A DNA stretch of 64,000 bases from Streptosporangiaceae bacterium (GCA_025964695.1 JAOPYK010000231.1:1-64000), one strand, 5' to 3'. Shown: positions 16,559 through 25,651, counted from the first letter of the stretch. The notes: generated by a model from the letters alone, not told the origin. Program-made: numbers and translations.

Positions 16559-17083
16559 ATGAAAAGCATGAATCCCACGCAACTGCGGGTCTCCGACGCC
16601 GAGCGCGAACCCGTCATTGACCGTCTTCAGCAGGCCTACGCGGAGGGGCGGCTCGACGATGGCGAGCTGGATCTGCGGATCCAGCTCGCCATGACCGCCA
16701 AGACCCGGGGCGACCTGGCCGCGGTCACCTACGATCTGCAGCCGCCGCCATCGCACCCGGCGCCGTACGACAAGGCGGCCGGCGGTCCCGCCACCGGCGA
16801 GGACCGGATGCTGGCCGGGCTCGTCCACGCCTCCGGCTACGTCACCACCTTCGTGGGTCCGCTGGCCTTCCTGCTGCTCAGCGGCAAACGGTCGGCGTAC
16901 GTCCGGCGGCACGCAGTCGAGGCACTGAACTTCCAGCTCACCGTGCTGCTGGTGGTCATGGTGACCTTCGGGGTCGGAGCGTTGCTCTACGCCGTGACGT
17001 GGATCCTGGCGCTGGTGGCGGGGATCGCCGGGCTGAGCGGCCAGAGGTTCCGCTACCCCTTCACCCTTAGGCTGGTCCGCTGA
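16559..17083 (+). CDS. DUF1707/DUF4870 membrane protein
   Basis: A 174-residue protein with two recognisable parts. Residues 8-60 are a DUF1707 domain (RVSDAEREPVIDRLQQAYAEGRL...DDGELDLRI pattern), common at the N-terminus of actinobacterial membrane proteins. Residues 80-170 are DUF4870: a GLVHASG start, a predicted helix, a short RRHAVEALNFQ loop, and a helical hairpin. It probably sits in the cytoplasmic membrane with the DUF1707 part inside. The function of both domains is unknown. A second ATG at residue 4 could also be the start. Confidence 0.85.
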   Translation: MKSMNPTQLRVSDAEREPVIDRLQQAYAEGRLDDGELDLRIQLAMTAKTRGDLAAVTYDLQPPPSHPAPYDKAAGGPATGEDRMLAGLVHASGYVTTFVGPLAFLLLSGKRSAYVRRHAVEALNFQLTVLLVVMVTFGVGALLYAVTWILALVAGIAGLSGQRFRYPFTLRLVR

Positions 17084-17184
17084 CCGGGAGAGCGACGGGA
17101 AGCCCGCCGAGAGTCCGGCCGGGATCGCCGGCCGGTACATCGGTGGGATGTGGCGGGGATGTCGGCCGGAATGGCGGGCTTGGA

Positions 17185-17778
17185 TCAGGAGACCACCGGG
17201 GCGGGGTGGCCGGCCTCGAGGGCGGGCAGCCCGTCGATGCTGACGGCGTTGCGGGCCGGGCGCTCGACCCACTCCTCCGCGGTGCGGCGTCCATGGTGAT
17301 CGTCTAGTAGGGCCCGCTCGCCGACGAGGTCCATCTGCGGAACCGAGTAGCCGCACGAGTCGGCGACGCGCCGCACGTCCACCACGATGATCGAGCGGAG
17401 CCCCGGGTGCGCGGATCCGGCGGCCTGCGCCGGGTCGGCACTGAACAGCGGGGCCAGCTCCGCCCAGTCCGGAGTCCCCGGGATCACGACCCGTCCCGTG
17501 CCGTACAGCCGGAGGATTTTGGGCGAGCGTTCGAACGAGCAGAACATGACCGTGATGCGGCCGTCGTCGCGCAGGTGTGCGATGGTCTCCGAGCCCGAGC
17601 CGAAGAGGTCCAGGTAGGCGACGGTGTGGTCGTCGATGACCGCGAACGTGTCGGCGTAGCCCTTCGGCGAGACGTTGACATGACCGCCGTCGCGTGGTGC
17701 CGTGGCGACGAAGAACAAGGGCTGACCCTGGATGAATCGTCGTAGCCGGTCATCGATACGTTCGTATAGCTTGCCCAT
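17185..17778 (-). CDS. Pyridoxamine 5'-phosphate oxidase family protein
   Basis: A 197-residue flavin-binding split-barrel protein. Residues 14-130 match the PNPOx-like fold (FFVATAPRDGGHVNVSPKGYADTF, then FGSGSETIAHLRDDGRITVMFC). This subgroup, whose members often bind FMN or F420, is usually annotated as general stress or pyridoxamine oxidase family and is not the true PdxH. The tail (residues 165-197) is less conserved. It is divergent from tmsA, 86 bp away. Confidence 0.85.
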   Translation of the reverse strand: MGKLYERIDDRLRRFIQGQPLFFVATAPRDGGHVNVSPKGYADTFAVIDDHTVAYLDLFGSGSETIAHLRDDGRITVMFCSFERSPKILRLYGTGRVVIPGTPDWAELAPLFSADPAQAAGSAHPGLRSIIVVDVRRVADSCGYSVPQMDLVGERALLDDHHGRRTAEEWVERPARNAVSIDGLPALEAGHPAPVVS

Positions 17779-17864
17779 GAGACACCTCCTGTGACGACCA
17801 TAACGAGGTGAATGTCTGGATCAAGCATGGGATGATCGGGTTAGCTGATGGCAGGAGGGGTGCG

Positions 17865-19232
17865 ATGGCGCAGCTTGCGGTTGTGGACGGTCATGGTCAG
17901 GCGGTCGAGGCGCTCCGGGAGTCCTATGCGGCGATTCCGCCGGGGAGCCCGGTGCGGCTGGCCAAGAAGACCTCCAACCTCTTCCGCTTCCGGGAGGACT
18001 CCAGCGCGCCAGGGCTGGACGTCTCCGGGTTCGACCAGGTGCTGCACGTCGATCCGGAGACCAGGACCGCCGACGTCCAGGGCATGATCACCTATGAGGA
18101 TCTGGTCGACGCGACCCTCCCGTACGGGCTGATGCCGACGGTGGTGCCACAGCTCAAGACGATCACGTTGGGTGGGGCGGTGACCGGGCTCGGCATCGAG
18201 TCCTCGTCGTTCCGCAGCGGGCTGCCGCACGAGGCGGTGGTCGGCATGGAGATCATCACCGGTGACGGCCGGCTCGTGACCGCCACCCGTGAGAACGAGC
18301 ATCGCGAGCTGTTCTACGGCTTTCCGAACTCCTATGGCACGCTCGGCTACGCGCTGCGGCTGACGATCGAGCTCAAGCCGGTCAAGCCGTGCGTCTGGCT
18401 GCGGCACGTGCGCTACTCCTCGGCGGCCGAGTGCGCGGCCGCCATCGCCGAGATCACCACCGCGGGGTCTCATGCCGGGGAGCCCGTCGACTTCGTGGAC
18501 GGCACGGTCTTCGGGCCGGACGAGCTGTATCTGACGCTCGGCACGATGGCCGACGCGGCTCCGTACACCTCCGACTACACCGGGCAGGGCATCTACTACC
18601 GGTCGATCCAGCAGCGTTCGGTGGATTTCCTGACCATCCGCGACTACCTGTGGCGCTGGGACACCGACTGGTTCTGGTGCTCGGGTGCGTTCGGCCTGAA
18701 GAACCCCTTCGTCCGGCGGTTGTGGCCGGACAAGGCCAAGCGCTCCGACGTCTACCGGCGGCTGGTCGCGCTGGACAAGCGCAGCCAGTTCTCCGCCCGG
18801 CTGGACCGCTGGCGAGGCAAACCGCCACGTGAGGACGTCATCCAGGACATCGAGGTGCCGGTCGCCCGGCTGCCCGAGTTCCTGGAGTTCTTCCATGACA
18901 AAGTGGGGATAAGCCCGGTGTGGCTGTGCCCGCTCGTCACCCGTGAGCCGTGGCCGCTGTACCCGCTCCCACCGGGGGACGTCTTCGTCAACGTGGGTTT
19001 CTGGGCTTCGGTGGCGTTGCCGCCGGGGAAGATTCCCGAGTACCACAACCGTTTGATCGAGCGGAAGGTCGCCGCCCTCGACGGCCACAAGTCGCTGTAC
19101 TCCACGTCCTTCTACTCGAAGGACGAGTTCTGGAAGCACTACGACGGGGAAACCTACGGGCGGCTCAAAAAGATGTACGACCCGGACGCACGGCTACTTG
19201 ATCTTTATGACAAGTGCGTCCGGGGGCGTTGA
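17865..19232 (+). CDS. tmsA: FAD-binding oxidoreductase, TmsA/BfaA-like (10-methylene reductase)
   Basis: A 455-residue FAD-linked oxidase related to sterol delta-24 reductase (DHCR24). In actinobacteria this type (TmsA, BfaA) reduces the 10-methylene intermediate to the 10-methyl group of tuberculostearic-type fatty acids. The FAD-domain pattern is visible: RLAKKTSNLFR, then TLGGAVTGLGIESSSFRSGL. A typical AGGAGGGG site lies 4 nt before the ATG. The partner methyltransferase follows after 15 bp. The functional call rests on this pairing and on family knowledge; a different FAD reductase of fatty acids or sterols remains possible. Confidence 0.78.
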   Translation: MAQLAVVDGHGQAVEALRESYAAIPPGSPVRLAKKTSNLFRFREDSSAPGLDVSGFDQVLHVDPETRTADVQGMITYEDLVDATLPYGLMPTVVPQLKTITLGGAVTGLGIESSSFRSGLPHEAVVGMEIITGDGRLVTATRENEHRELFYGFPNSYGTLGYALRLTIELKPVKPCVWLRHVRYSSAAECAAAIAEITTAGSHAGEPVDFVDGTVFGPDELYLTLGTMADAAPYTSDYTGQGIYYRSIQQRSVDFLTIRDYLWRWDTDWFWCSGAFGLKNPFVRRLWPDKAKRSDVYRRLVALDKRSQFSARLDRWRGKPPREDVIQDIEVPVARLPEFLEFFHDKVGISPVWLCPLVTREPWPLYPLPPGDVFVNVGFWASVALPPGKIPEYHNRLIERKVAALDGHKSLYSTSFYSKDEFWKHYDGETYGRLKKMYDPDARLLDLYDKCVRGR

Positions 19233-19247
19233 CAGAGGAGGAAGACC

Positions 19248-20528
19248 ATGTCGCTGGCCGAGGTCTTTGAGCGCGTCGCCACGGCGGACGCGCCCGTAGA
19301 GTTCACCGCATACGACGGATCACGCGCGGGGGTGCCGGAGGCCGACGTCCGGTTCGACATCCGCTCGCCCTATGCCGTGTCGTACCTCATCCAGTCCCGG
19401 GGGGCCCTGGGACTGGCCCGGGCTTATGTCTCGGGGCACATAGATGTGTTTGGTGACATGTACACAGCGCTCGTCCGGATGTCGAGCGTGTTCAGTGACA
19501 TGACCGTACGCGAGAAGTTCGCGGTGCTCCGCCGGGTGGCCGACGACCCGCTGCTGCGGGCCGCCGTCGTCACCAGGCTGGAACCACCGCCCCAGGAGGT
19601 CAGGGTCAGCCGGCTGCCGTTCCTGGCGGGCCTGCGGCACTCCAAGCGGCGCGACGCGCAGGCCATCCATCACCACTACGACGTTTCGAACAAGTTCTAC
19701 CAGTGGGTTCTGGGACCGTCGATGGCCTACACCTGCGCCTGCTATCCCACCGAGGACGCGACGCTGGAGGAGGCACAGTTCCACAAGTTCGACCTGGTGG
19801 CACGGAAGCTGGCGCTGAAGCCCGGCATGCGGCTGCTGGACGTCGGGTGCGGCTGGGGCGGCATGGTGATGCACGCCGCCCGGGAGTACGGGGTGAAGGC
19901 GCTCGGCGTGACCCTGTCCAAGGAGCAGGCGGAGTGGGCCCAGAAGGCCATCGCGTCCGCCGGGCTGGCCGACCTGGCCGAGGTGCGGCACCTGGACTAC
20001 CGCGATGTCCAAGAGGGGGAGTTCGACGCGATCAGCTCGATCGGCCTGACCGAGCACATCGGCCAGGCGAATCTCCCCGCGTACTTCTCTTTCCTGTACG
20101 GCAGGCTGCGGCCGGGCGGCAGGCTGCTCAACCACACCATCACCCGGCCGGACAACACCGAGGAGTCGATCCGCCGGGAAGGGTTCATCAACCGGTACGT
20201 CTTCCCGGACGGGGAGCTCGAGGGCCCCGGCTACATCATGTCGAAGATGCACGACGCGGGCTTCGAGGTGCGGCACGAGGAGAATCTCCGCGAGCACTAC
20301 GCGAAGACGCTGGCGGGATGGTGCCGCAACCTCGACGACCACTGGGATGAGGCGGTCGCCGAGGTCGGCGAGGGCACCGCACGGGTGTGGCGGCTGTACA
20401 TGGCCGGCTGCCGGTACGGGTTCGAACGCAACTGGATCCAGCTGCACCAGATGCTCGGCGTCAAGCTCGGCCCCTCCGGAGAGTCGGGCTTTGGGCTGCG
20501 GCCGGACTGGGAGCCGCCCGCGCGATGA
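19248..20528 (+). CDS. tmsB: Cyclopropane-fatty-acyl-phospholipid synthase family methyltransferase, TmsB/BfaB-like
   Basis: A 426-residue S-adenosylmethionine-dependent methyltransferase of the CFA synthase/mycolic-acid cyclopropane synthase group. The SAM motif is LLDVGCGWGGMVMHAA near residue 200, followed by GVTLSKEQ. The HHYDVSNKFYQWVLG motif near 145 marks the acyl-phospholipid-binding fold. The paired TmsB enzymes add a methylene group at C10 of phospholipid-bound oleate. The partner TmsA-like gene lies just upstream. The CFA-synthase family assignment is certain; 10-methylation rather than cyclopropanation is inferred from the tandem reductase. An AGGAGGA site precedes the ATG. Confidence 0.82.
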   Translation: MSLAEVFERVATADAPVEFTAYDGSRAGVPEADVRFDIRSPYAVSYLIQSRGALGLARAYVSGHIDVFGDMYTALVRMSSVFSDMTVREKFAVLRRVADDPLLRAAVVTRLEPPPQEVRVSRLPFLAGLRHSKRRDAQAIHHHYDVSNKFYQWVLGPSMAYTCACYPTEDATLEEAQFHKFDLVARKLALKPGMRLLDVGCGWGGMVMHAAREYGVKALGVTLSKEQAEWAQKAIASAGLADLAEVRHLDYRDVQEGEFDAISSIGLTEHIGQANLPAYFSFLYGRLRPGGRLLNHTITRPDNTEESIRREGFINRYVFPDGELEGPGYIMSKMHDAGFEVRHEENLREHYAKTLAGWCRNLDDHWDEAVAEVGEGTARVWRLYMAGCRYGFERNWIQLHQMLGVKLGPSGESGFGLRPDWEPPAR

Positions 20529-20534
20529 CCCCGG

Positions 20535-21236
20535 TCAGGTGAGCTTGATGGTGGGGATCATGGCGTTGAACACGGTCTCGTAGCGGCCGATCTGGTCCGT
20601 CGAGAAGGTGATGGTGCAGAGCTTGCCCTTGGCGAGCGCCTGCACCTGCCTGCCCTGAACGGTTCCCGTCCGCAGGCTCAGCTCGTAGGCCCAGCGAAGG
20701 GCCGGATTGCCGTCCACCGTGACGTCGGTGACCTGGACGTTACGGCCACCGATCTTGGCGAACTGATCCGGTCCGGCGGACTTGAGCAGCTCCAGCGAGC
20801 TCAGCGACGTGGTCTGGCAGAACCCGTTGAGGTTGGTCGAGAAGTTGTTCGACGAATGAGCGGCCGACTCGCTGTCCACCGCATAAAGGGCACCGGCGGT
20901 CTGTAGCTGCTTGACCTGGGCCTTGACCTGCGGGTCGGTGATCCCGGCCTTCTGCAGGCTCTGCTCGATCTCGCTCGGGGAAAGATTGATGACGGTCCAG
21001 CTGTCCGGGACCCCGACGCTGATGTAGTGGTTGAGGTCATTGATCGCGTGCAGGCCGGGCGGCAGCTGCCCGGCCTGTCCCGCTTGTCCCGCCGAAGCCG
21101 GCGCCGAGGTGGGAGCCGCCGCTGTGACCGGGGCGGGACCCGGCGAGGTCTTCTTGTCCGTGCTGGAGGCACAGCCGGTGGCGGCGACCACCAGGCTGGT
21201 GCCGAGCAGACCTGCGGCGACCATACGACGAACCAT
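20535..21236 (-). CDS. Putative lipoprotein
   Basis: A 233-residue exported protein. The N-terminus is a lipoprotein signal: MVRRM, hydrophobic core, then AATGC with Cys22 as the lipidated residue. A Thr/Pro/Ala-rich linker follows. The mature part (YISVGVPDSWTVINLSPSEIEQ...) has the look of actinobacterial lipoproteins with a cystatin-like or LpqN/PsbP-like fold, but I cannot fix the family. The start with GGAAAGAG upstream is preferred over an earlier ATG at 21275. It converges with tmsB; only 6 bp separate the stops. Confidence 0.7.
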   Translation of the reverse strand: MVRRMVAAGLLGTSLVVAATGCASSTDKKTSPGPAPVTAAAPTSAPASAGQAGQAGQLPPGLHAINDLNHYISVGVPDSWTVINLSPSEIEQSLQKAGITDPQVKAQVKQLQTAGALYAVDSESAAHSSNNFSTNLNGFCQTTSLSSLELLKSAGPDQFAKIGGRNVQVTDVTVDGNPALRWAYELSLRTGTVQGRQVQALAKGKLCTITFSTDQIGRYETVFNAMIPTIKLT

Positions 21237-21307
21237 GTTCGACTCTTTCCGTGCTGCGGGGGCGTAGTGGCACACCTTATCCAGGGTTGCGGCAAGTCCT
21301 GGGGCGC

Positions 21308-21326
21308 TCCGTCCTGAAAGGACGGA
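21308..21326. repeat. Perfect hairpin in the lipoprotein/GMC intergenic region
   Basis: TCCGTCCT-GAA-AGGACGGA is a perfect 8-bp stem with a 3-nt loop. It lies upstream of both divergent genes (20535-21236 and 21489-23039). It could be an operator or part of a transcript leader; no T run follows. Confidence 0.45.
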
Positions 21327-21449
21327 ATAGGCGGTCTCCGCGTGACATGCGGGGGTGGTTTACGGCGATTGTGTCGCAGTTCCGGTCAAGGGCCGCATCA
21401 AGGCATGCATGGACGCGGAAGCCGCTTAGTGATAATCCGTGACACTATC

Positions 21450-21469
21450 GGGGCCGGTCTCTCGGCCCC
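21450..21469 (+). promoter_or_regulatory. Leader hairpin upstream of GMC oxidoreductase
   Basis: GGGGCCG-GTCTCT-CGGCCCC forms a 7-bp GC stem about 10 nt before the AGGAG ribosome site of the GMC gene. In mRNA it would sit close to the start and could influence translation. Confidence 0.35.
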
Positions 21470-21488
21470 CGGTTCACAGGAGCCCCCC

Positions 21489-23039
21489 ATGGCATATGAC
21501 TACGTGATCGTCGGGGCCGGGTCGGCGGGGTGCGTCCTCGCCGCCCGGCTCTCCGAAGATCCGGACATCACGGTCGCGCTACTGGAGGCGGGCGGCCGGG
21601 ACGACAAGACCGAGATCCAGGTCCCCGCCGCCTTCCCCAAGCTGTTCAAGACCGGGTACGACTGGAACTTCTCCACCGCCAAGCAGGCGGAGCTGGAGAA
21701 CAGGGAGCTGTACTGGCCGCGCGGCAGGATGCTCGGGGGCTCCTCGTCGCTCAACGCCATGATGTGGGTCCGCGGTCACCAGGCCGACTACGACGGCTGG
21801 GAGCTGCCCGGCTGGTCGTACGCGGACGTGCTGCCGTACTTCACTAAGGCCGAGCACCGCGACGGGTCCAACGCGGGAGAGGTCTACGGCACCGATGGGC
21901 CGTTGTGGATCTCCGAGCAGCGCGATCCCAACCCGACCACGCAGGCCTTTCTGGCGGCCTGCGCGGCGGCGGGCCTCACCCGCCTCGCCGAGCTCAACGA
22001 GCCCTCCAACGAGGGCTTCGCGCAAACGCCGGTGACGCAGAAGAGAGGGCGCCGGTGGAGCGCGGCCGACGCGTACCTGCATCCGGTGGCCAAGCGGCCC
22101 AACCTGACCGTCATCACGGGCGCGCACGCCAAGCGGATCGTGTTCGAGGGATCGCGGGCCACGGGAGTGGAGTACGGCGACACCACGGTGACGGCGACGC
22201 GCGAGGTCATCGTGACCGCGGGGGCGATCGGCTCCCCGCAGTTGCTGATCCTGTCCGGGATAGGGGACCCCGAACAGCTGCGGGAGCTGGGCATCGAACC
22301 CATCCGTGAGCTGCCCGAGGTAGGGCAGCATCTCGAGGACCACCTGTCGGTGGCGGTGCTCCGGCAGTGCCCCCGCGAGGTCACACTGGCCAGCGCCGAC
22401 TCCCTGTGGAACCTGGCCCGCTGGCTGCTGTTCAAGAAGGGGCCGTTCACCTCCAACGTGGGAGAGGCGGTGGCGTTCATCCGGAGCGACCCGGCCCTCG
22501 AGGCTCCGGATCTGGAGCTGATCTTCGCTCCCGGGCCGTTCATCAACCACGGCCTGGAGCCGCCGGCCGGGCACGGCATCACGGTGGGCGTCGTCCTGCT
22601 GCAGCCGGACAGCATCGGCCGCCTCAGGATCTCCTCCACCGACCCGGCCGTCACCCCGCAGATCGATCCCCGCTATCTGACCGGTGAGAGCGATCTGCGG
22701 CGGCTGATGTACGGCATGCGCAAGGCCGAGGAGCTGCTGGCGTCAGAACCGTTCGCGCCGTACGCGGCCGAGCCGATGGAACCGTACCCGGGCGCCGACG
22801 ACGACGAGACGCTCGCCCGCTACATCCGGGAGCATTCCGAGACGCTCTACCACCCGGTGGGAACCTGCCGGATGGGCGCCGACGAGGCCTCGGTGGTCGA
22901 CCCGGAGCTGAGGGTCCGGGGGATCGAGGGGCTGCGGGTCGCCGACGCCTCGGTCATGCCGCGGATCAACCGCGGGCACACTCACGCCCCCACCATCATG
23001 ATCGGCGAAAAGGCCGCCGACCTGATCCGCGGCACCTGA
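21489..23039 (+). CDS. GMC family oxidoreductase (choline dehydrogenase-like)
   Basis: A 516-residue FAD-dependent GMC oxidoreductase, the family of BetA, alcohol oxidase and glucose dehydrogenase. The dinucleotide-binding motif VIVGAGSAGCVLAARL is at residues 5-20. GMC signature 1 is around GRMLGGSSSLNAMMWVRG. The C-terminal active-site motif has His in YHPVGTCRMG and NRGHTHAPT (BetA has GNTNAPT; the second catalytic position is His/Asn here). Length is usual for BetA-like enzymes. The ATG at 21489 has AGGAG upstream. Its substrate, probably a primary or polyol alcohol, cannot be read from sequence. Convergent with the class III aminotransferase. Confidence 0.88.
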   Translation: MAYDYVIVGAGSAGCVLAARLSEDPDITVALLEAGGRDDKTEIQVPAAFPKLFKTGYDWNFSTAKQAELENRELYWPRGRMLGGSSSLNAMMWVRGHQADYDGWELPGWSYADVLPYFTKAEHRDGSNAGEVYGTDGPLWISEQRDPNPTTQAFLAACAAAGLTRLAELNEPSNEGFAQTPVTQKRGRRWSAADAYLHPVAKRPNLTVITGAHAKRIVFEGSRATGVEYGDTTVTATREVIVTAGAIGSPQLLILSGIGDPEQLRELGIEPIRELPEVGQHLEDHLSVAVLRQCPREVTLASADSLWNLARWLLFKKGPFTSNVGEAVAFIRSDPALEAPDLELIFAPGPFINHGLEPPAGHGITVGVVLLQPDSIGRLRISSTDPAVTPQIDPRYLTGESDLRRLMYGMRKAEELLASEPFAPYAAEPMEPYPGADDDETLARYIREHSETLYHPVGTCRMGADEASVVDPELRVRGIEGLRVADASVMPRINRGHTHAPTIMIGEKAADLIRGT

Positions 23040-23059
23040 CCGGTCTTTACCGCCGTGTT

Positions 23060-23089
23060 CCCGCGGCCGGCGCCGATGCCGGCCGCGGG
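23060..23089. terminator. Bidirectional terminator hairpin
   Basis: CCCGCGGCCGGC (23060-23071) and GCCGGCCGCGGG (23078-23089) form a perfect 12-bp stem with a 6-nt loop, placed between the convergent GMC and aminotransferase genes. There is no clear T run, as is usual in high-GC genomes. Confidence 0.7.
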
Positions 23090-23115
23090 GAAACGGCCGC
23101 GGGGAAACGGAAGGG

Positions 23116-24477
23116 TCAGAGCCTGGTCCAGGCCTCGGTGAGCACACCGCGGAGGATCTGCTCGATCTCGTCGAAGTGCGACTGGTCGCAGATCAGCGGC
23201 GGCGACAGCTGGATGACTGGGTCGCCGCGGTCGTCGGCGCGGCAGTACAGGCCCGCGTCGAACAGCGCCTTGGACAGGAAGCCGCGCAAGAGCCGCTCGG
23301 ACTCGTCCTCGTCGAAGGTCTCCTTGGTCGCCTTGTCCTTGACCAGCTCGATGCCGTAGAAGAAGCCGTCGCCGCGGACGTCGCCCACGATGGGCAGGTC
23401 GAGCAGCTTCTCCAGCGTGCCGCGGAAGGCTTCCTCGTTGCGCCGGACGTGACCGAGCAGGTCCTCGCGCTCGAAGAGGTCGAGGTTGGCCAGCGCCACC
23501 GCGGCCGAGACGGGGTGCCCGCCGAAGGTGTAGCCGTGCGCGAAGGTGGTGTCGCCGTGCTTGAACGGCTCGAACAGCCGGTCGCTGGCGAGCATCGCGC
23601 CGAGCGGCGAGTAGCCCGAGGTCAGGCCCTTCGCGCTGGTGATGATGTCGGGCTGGTAGCCGAACTTCTGGCTGCCGAACATGGTGCCGAGCCGGCCGTA
23701 GGCGCAGATGACCTCATCGGAGACCAGCAGCACGTCGTGCTTGTCGCAGATCTCGCGGACCCGCTGGAAGTAACCGGGCGGCGGTGGGAAGCATCCGCCC
23801 GCGTTCTGGACCGGCTCCAGGAAGACCGCGGCCACGGTGTCGGGGCCTTCGAACTCGATGGCCTCGTCGATGCGGTCGGCGGCCCAGCGGCCGAAGGCCT
23901 CCGGGTCGTCACCATGCACCGGGGCCCGGTAGATGTTGGTGTTGGGCACCCGGAAGGTACTCGGGACCAGCGGCTCGAACGGGGCCTTGAGCTCCGGCAG
24001 GCCGGTGATCGACAGTGCGCCGTGCGGGGTGCCGTGGTAGGCGACGGCGCGGCTGATCACCTTGTGCTTGGCAGGCTTGCCGGTGAGCTTGAAGAACTGC
24101 TTGGCCAGTTTCCAGGCGCTCTCGACGGACTCGCCGCCGCCGGAGGAGAAGAAGATCCGGTTCAGGTCACCGGGGGCCTCGTTCGCCAGCCGCTCGGCCA
24201 GTTCCACCGCCTTGGGGTGGGCATAGGACCACAGCGGGAAGAAGGCGAGCTCAGCGGCCTGCTTGGCCGCGGCCTCGGCCAGCTCCTGACGGCCATGGCC
24301 GGCCTGGACGACGAAGAGCCCGGACAGCCCGTCGAGGTAACGCTTGCCGGCGTCGTCGTAGATGTAGGCGCCGTCGCCGCGGACGATCATCGGCACCTCG
24401 CCGCCGTTCTCGTACGTCGAGTGGCGGGTGAAGTGCATCCACAGGTGGTCCCGGGCCGCGCTCTGCAGGTCGGTCAT
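23116..24477 (-). CDS. Class III (aspartate family) aminotransferase
   Basis: A 453-residue PLP-dependent class III aminotransferase, the group of omega-amino acid:pyruvate and putrescine/spermidine transaminases. Visible: SSGGGESVESAWKLAKQF (phosphate-binding Ser/Gly), LVSDEVICAYGRLG with Asp254, and TSAKGLTSGY with the Schiff-base Lys283. The preferred ATG is 24477; a further in-frame ATG at 24528 would add 17 residues not typical of the family. The best match is to the actinomycete omega-transaminases used in diamine/polyamine breakdown, but no aldehyde dehydrogenase or permease is next door, so the amine is unknown. The GC-rich hairpin downstream ends it. Confidence 0.86.
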   Translation of the reverse strand: MTDLQSAARDHLWMHFTRHSTYENGGEVPMIVRGDGAYIYDDAGKRYLDGLSGLFVVQAGHGRQELAEAAAKQAAELAFFPLWSYAHPKAVELAERLANEAPGDLNRIFFSSGGGESVESAWKLAKQFFKLTGKPAKHKVISRAVAYHGTPHGALSITGLPELKAPFEPLVPSTFRVPNTNIYRAPVHGDDPEAFGRWAADRIDEAIEFEGPDTVAAVFLEPVQNAGGCFPPPPGYFQRVREICDKHDVLLVSDEVICAYGRLGTMFGSQKFGYQPDIITSAKGLTSGYSPLGAMLASDRLFEPFKHGDTTFAHGYTFGGHPVSAAVALANLDLFEREDLLGHVRRNEEAFRGTLEKLLDLPIVGDVRGDGFFYGIELVKDKATKETFDEDESERLLRGFLSKALFDAGLYCRADDRGDPVIQLSPPLICDQSHFDEIEQILRGVLTEAWTRL

Positions 24478-24565
24478 CACGCTCTTCCTTGGGGGGCTGA
24501 TCGGATCGGCGCGGGAACGCGCACTCATGTCGGCTAGGCGCGAGTGATACCGTCGTTTAGTTCTT

Positions 24566-24573
24566 GTTTAAAC
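24566..24573. promoter_or_regulatory. AT-rich divergent promoter region with GTTTAAAC palindrome
   Basis: The 216-bp gap between the aminotransferase and the alpha/beta hydrolase holds an AT-rich core (24556-24600) containing the perfect 8-bp palindrome GTTTAAAC. It stands out from the GC-rich surroundings and is a plausible promoter/operator zone for one or both divergent genes. Confidence 0.35.
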
Positions 24574-24693
24574 ACTGATTCACTTGCGTGTAATGCCTTG
24601 GCCGACGATATCCGAAGATTCGTTTTTGTGCTAGCCATCACAGTGCACATCCGGTCCTGTCGGGCGGTGACCAGGTCTTGTACCGTCGCGCGC

Positions 24694-25569
24694 ATGACTG
24701 CGCTGAACACGATCGAGGCGAACGGGCTGGAGTTCGGGTATCTGTCGGAGGGGCCCGCCGACGGGCCGCTGGCGCTGTGCCTGCACGGGTTCCCCGACTC
24801 CGCGTACACCTGGCGGCATCTGCTCCCCGCCCTGGGTGCCGAGGGCTATCACGCGGTGGCCCCCTTCATGCGCGGATACGCCCCGACCTCGGTGCCGGCG
24901 GACGGCGCGTACCAGACCGGGGCGCTGGCGGCCGACGCCAACGCCCTGCACGAGGTCTTCGGCGGCGGCTCCGACGCCGTACTGGTCGGGCACGACTGGG
25001 GTGCGGGGGCGGTGTACGGCGCCGCGGCGCACGCTCCCCAGCGCTGGAGCGCGGTGGTGGCGATGTCGGTGCCGCCGCTGGCGTCGATGTTGTCCGGCTT
25101 CTTCTCCTACGACCAGCTGAAGCGGTCGTTCTACGTCTTCCTGTTCCAGACCGGGCTGGCCGAGATGGCGCTCGACCGGGCCTTCGTGGCGGGTCTGTGG
25201 CGGGACTGGTCGCCGGGGTACGAGGCCGTTGACGAGATCGACCACGTCATGGAATGCCTGAGCACGGAGCGGAACGTGGCGGCGGCGATCGGCTATTACC
25301 GGGCCATGCTCGACACGTCCCGGCACGTGGAGGCCTACGCGGCGGAGCAGGCGGCCGGTGCCGCGGTCGGGGAGCGGCCCGTCCTCTACCTGCACGGGGC
25401 CGACGACGGGTGCCTGGGCGCCGACTCCATCGGCGATCCGCTGGCGCACCTGGTGCCCGGGTCCCGGATGGAGATCGTCGAGAAGGCCGGTCACTTCCTG
25501 CAACTGGAGCGTCCCGCCGAGGTCAACGGCCTCATACTCGAGTGGTGCCGGGACCGGCGCGCGGTGTGA
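24694..25569 (+). CDS. Alpha/beta hydrolase, epoxide hydrolase-like
   Basis: A 291-residue alpha/beta-fold hydrolase. HGFPDSAYTW (31-40) forms the oxyanion hole region as in epoxide hydrolases (HGxPxxxxxW). The nucleophile elbow is VGHDWGA with Asp101, which fits epoxide hydrolases and dehalogenases and excludes serine esterases. The catalytic His is in EKAGHFLQLE near residue 270. The ATG at 24694 is taken because the conserved fold begins immediately; the frame is open upstream without family sequence. The P450 gene follows 82 bp later in the same direction and may be cotranscribed; an epoxide made by the P450 could be its substrate (inference). Confidence 0.83.
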   Translation: MTALNTIEANGLEFGYLSEGPADGPLALCLHGFPDSAYTWRHLLPALGAEGYHAVAPFMRGYAPTSVPADGAYQTGALAADANALHEVFGGGSDAVLVGHDWGAGAVYGAAAHAPQRWSAVVAMSVPPLASMLSGFFSYDQLKRSFYVFLFQTGLAEMALDRAFVAGLWRDWSPGYEAVDEIDHVMECLSTERNVAAAIGYYRAMLDTSRHVEAYAAEQAAGAAVGERPVLYLHGADDGCLGADSIGDPLAHLVPGSRMEIVEKAGHFLQLERPAEVNGLILEWCRDRRAV

Positions 25570-25651
25570 CCCTCTCGGCGTGGCCTGGTGCGGTAAGTGG
25601 TTCCTTTGGCACGATGGGCACCGAATGACGTTCTAATTGGGGAGGCGAGCG

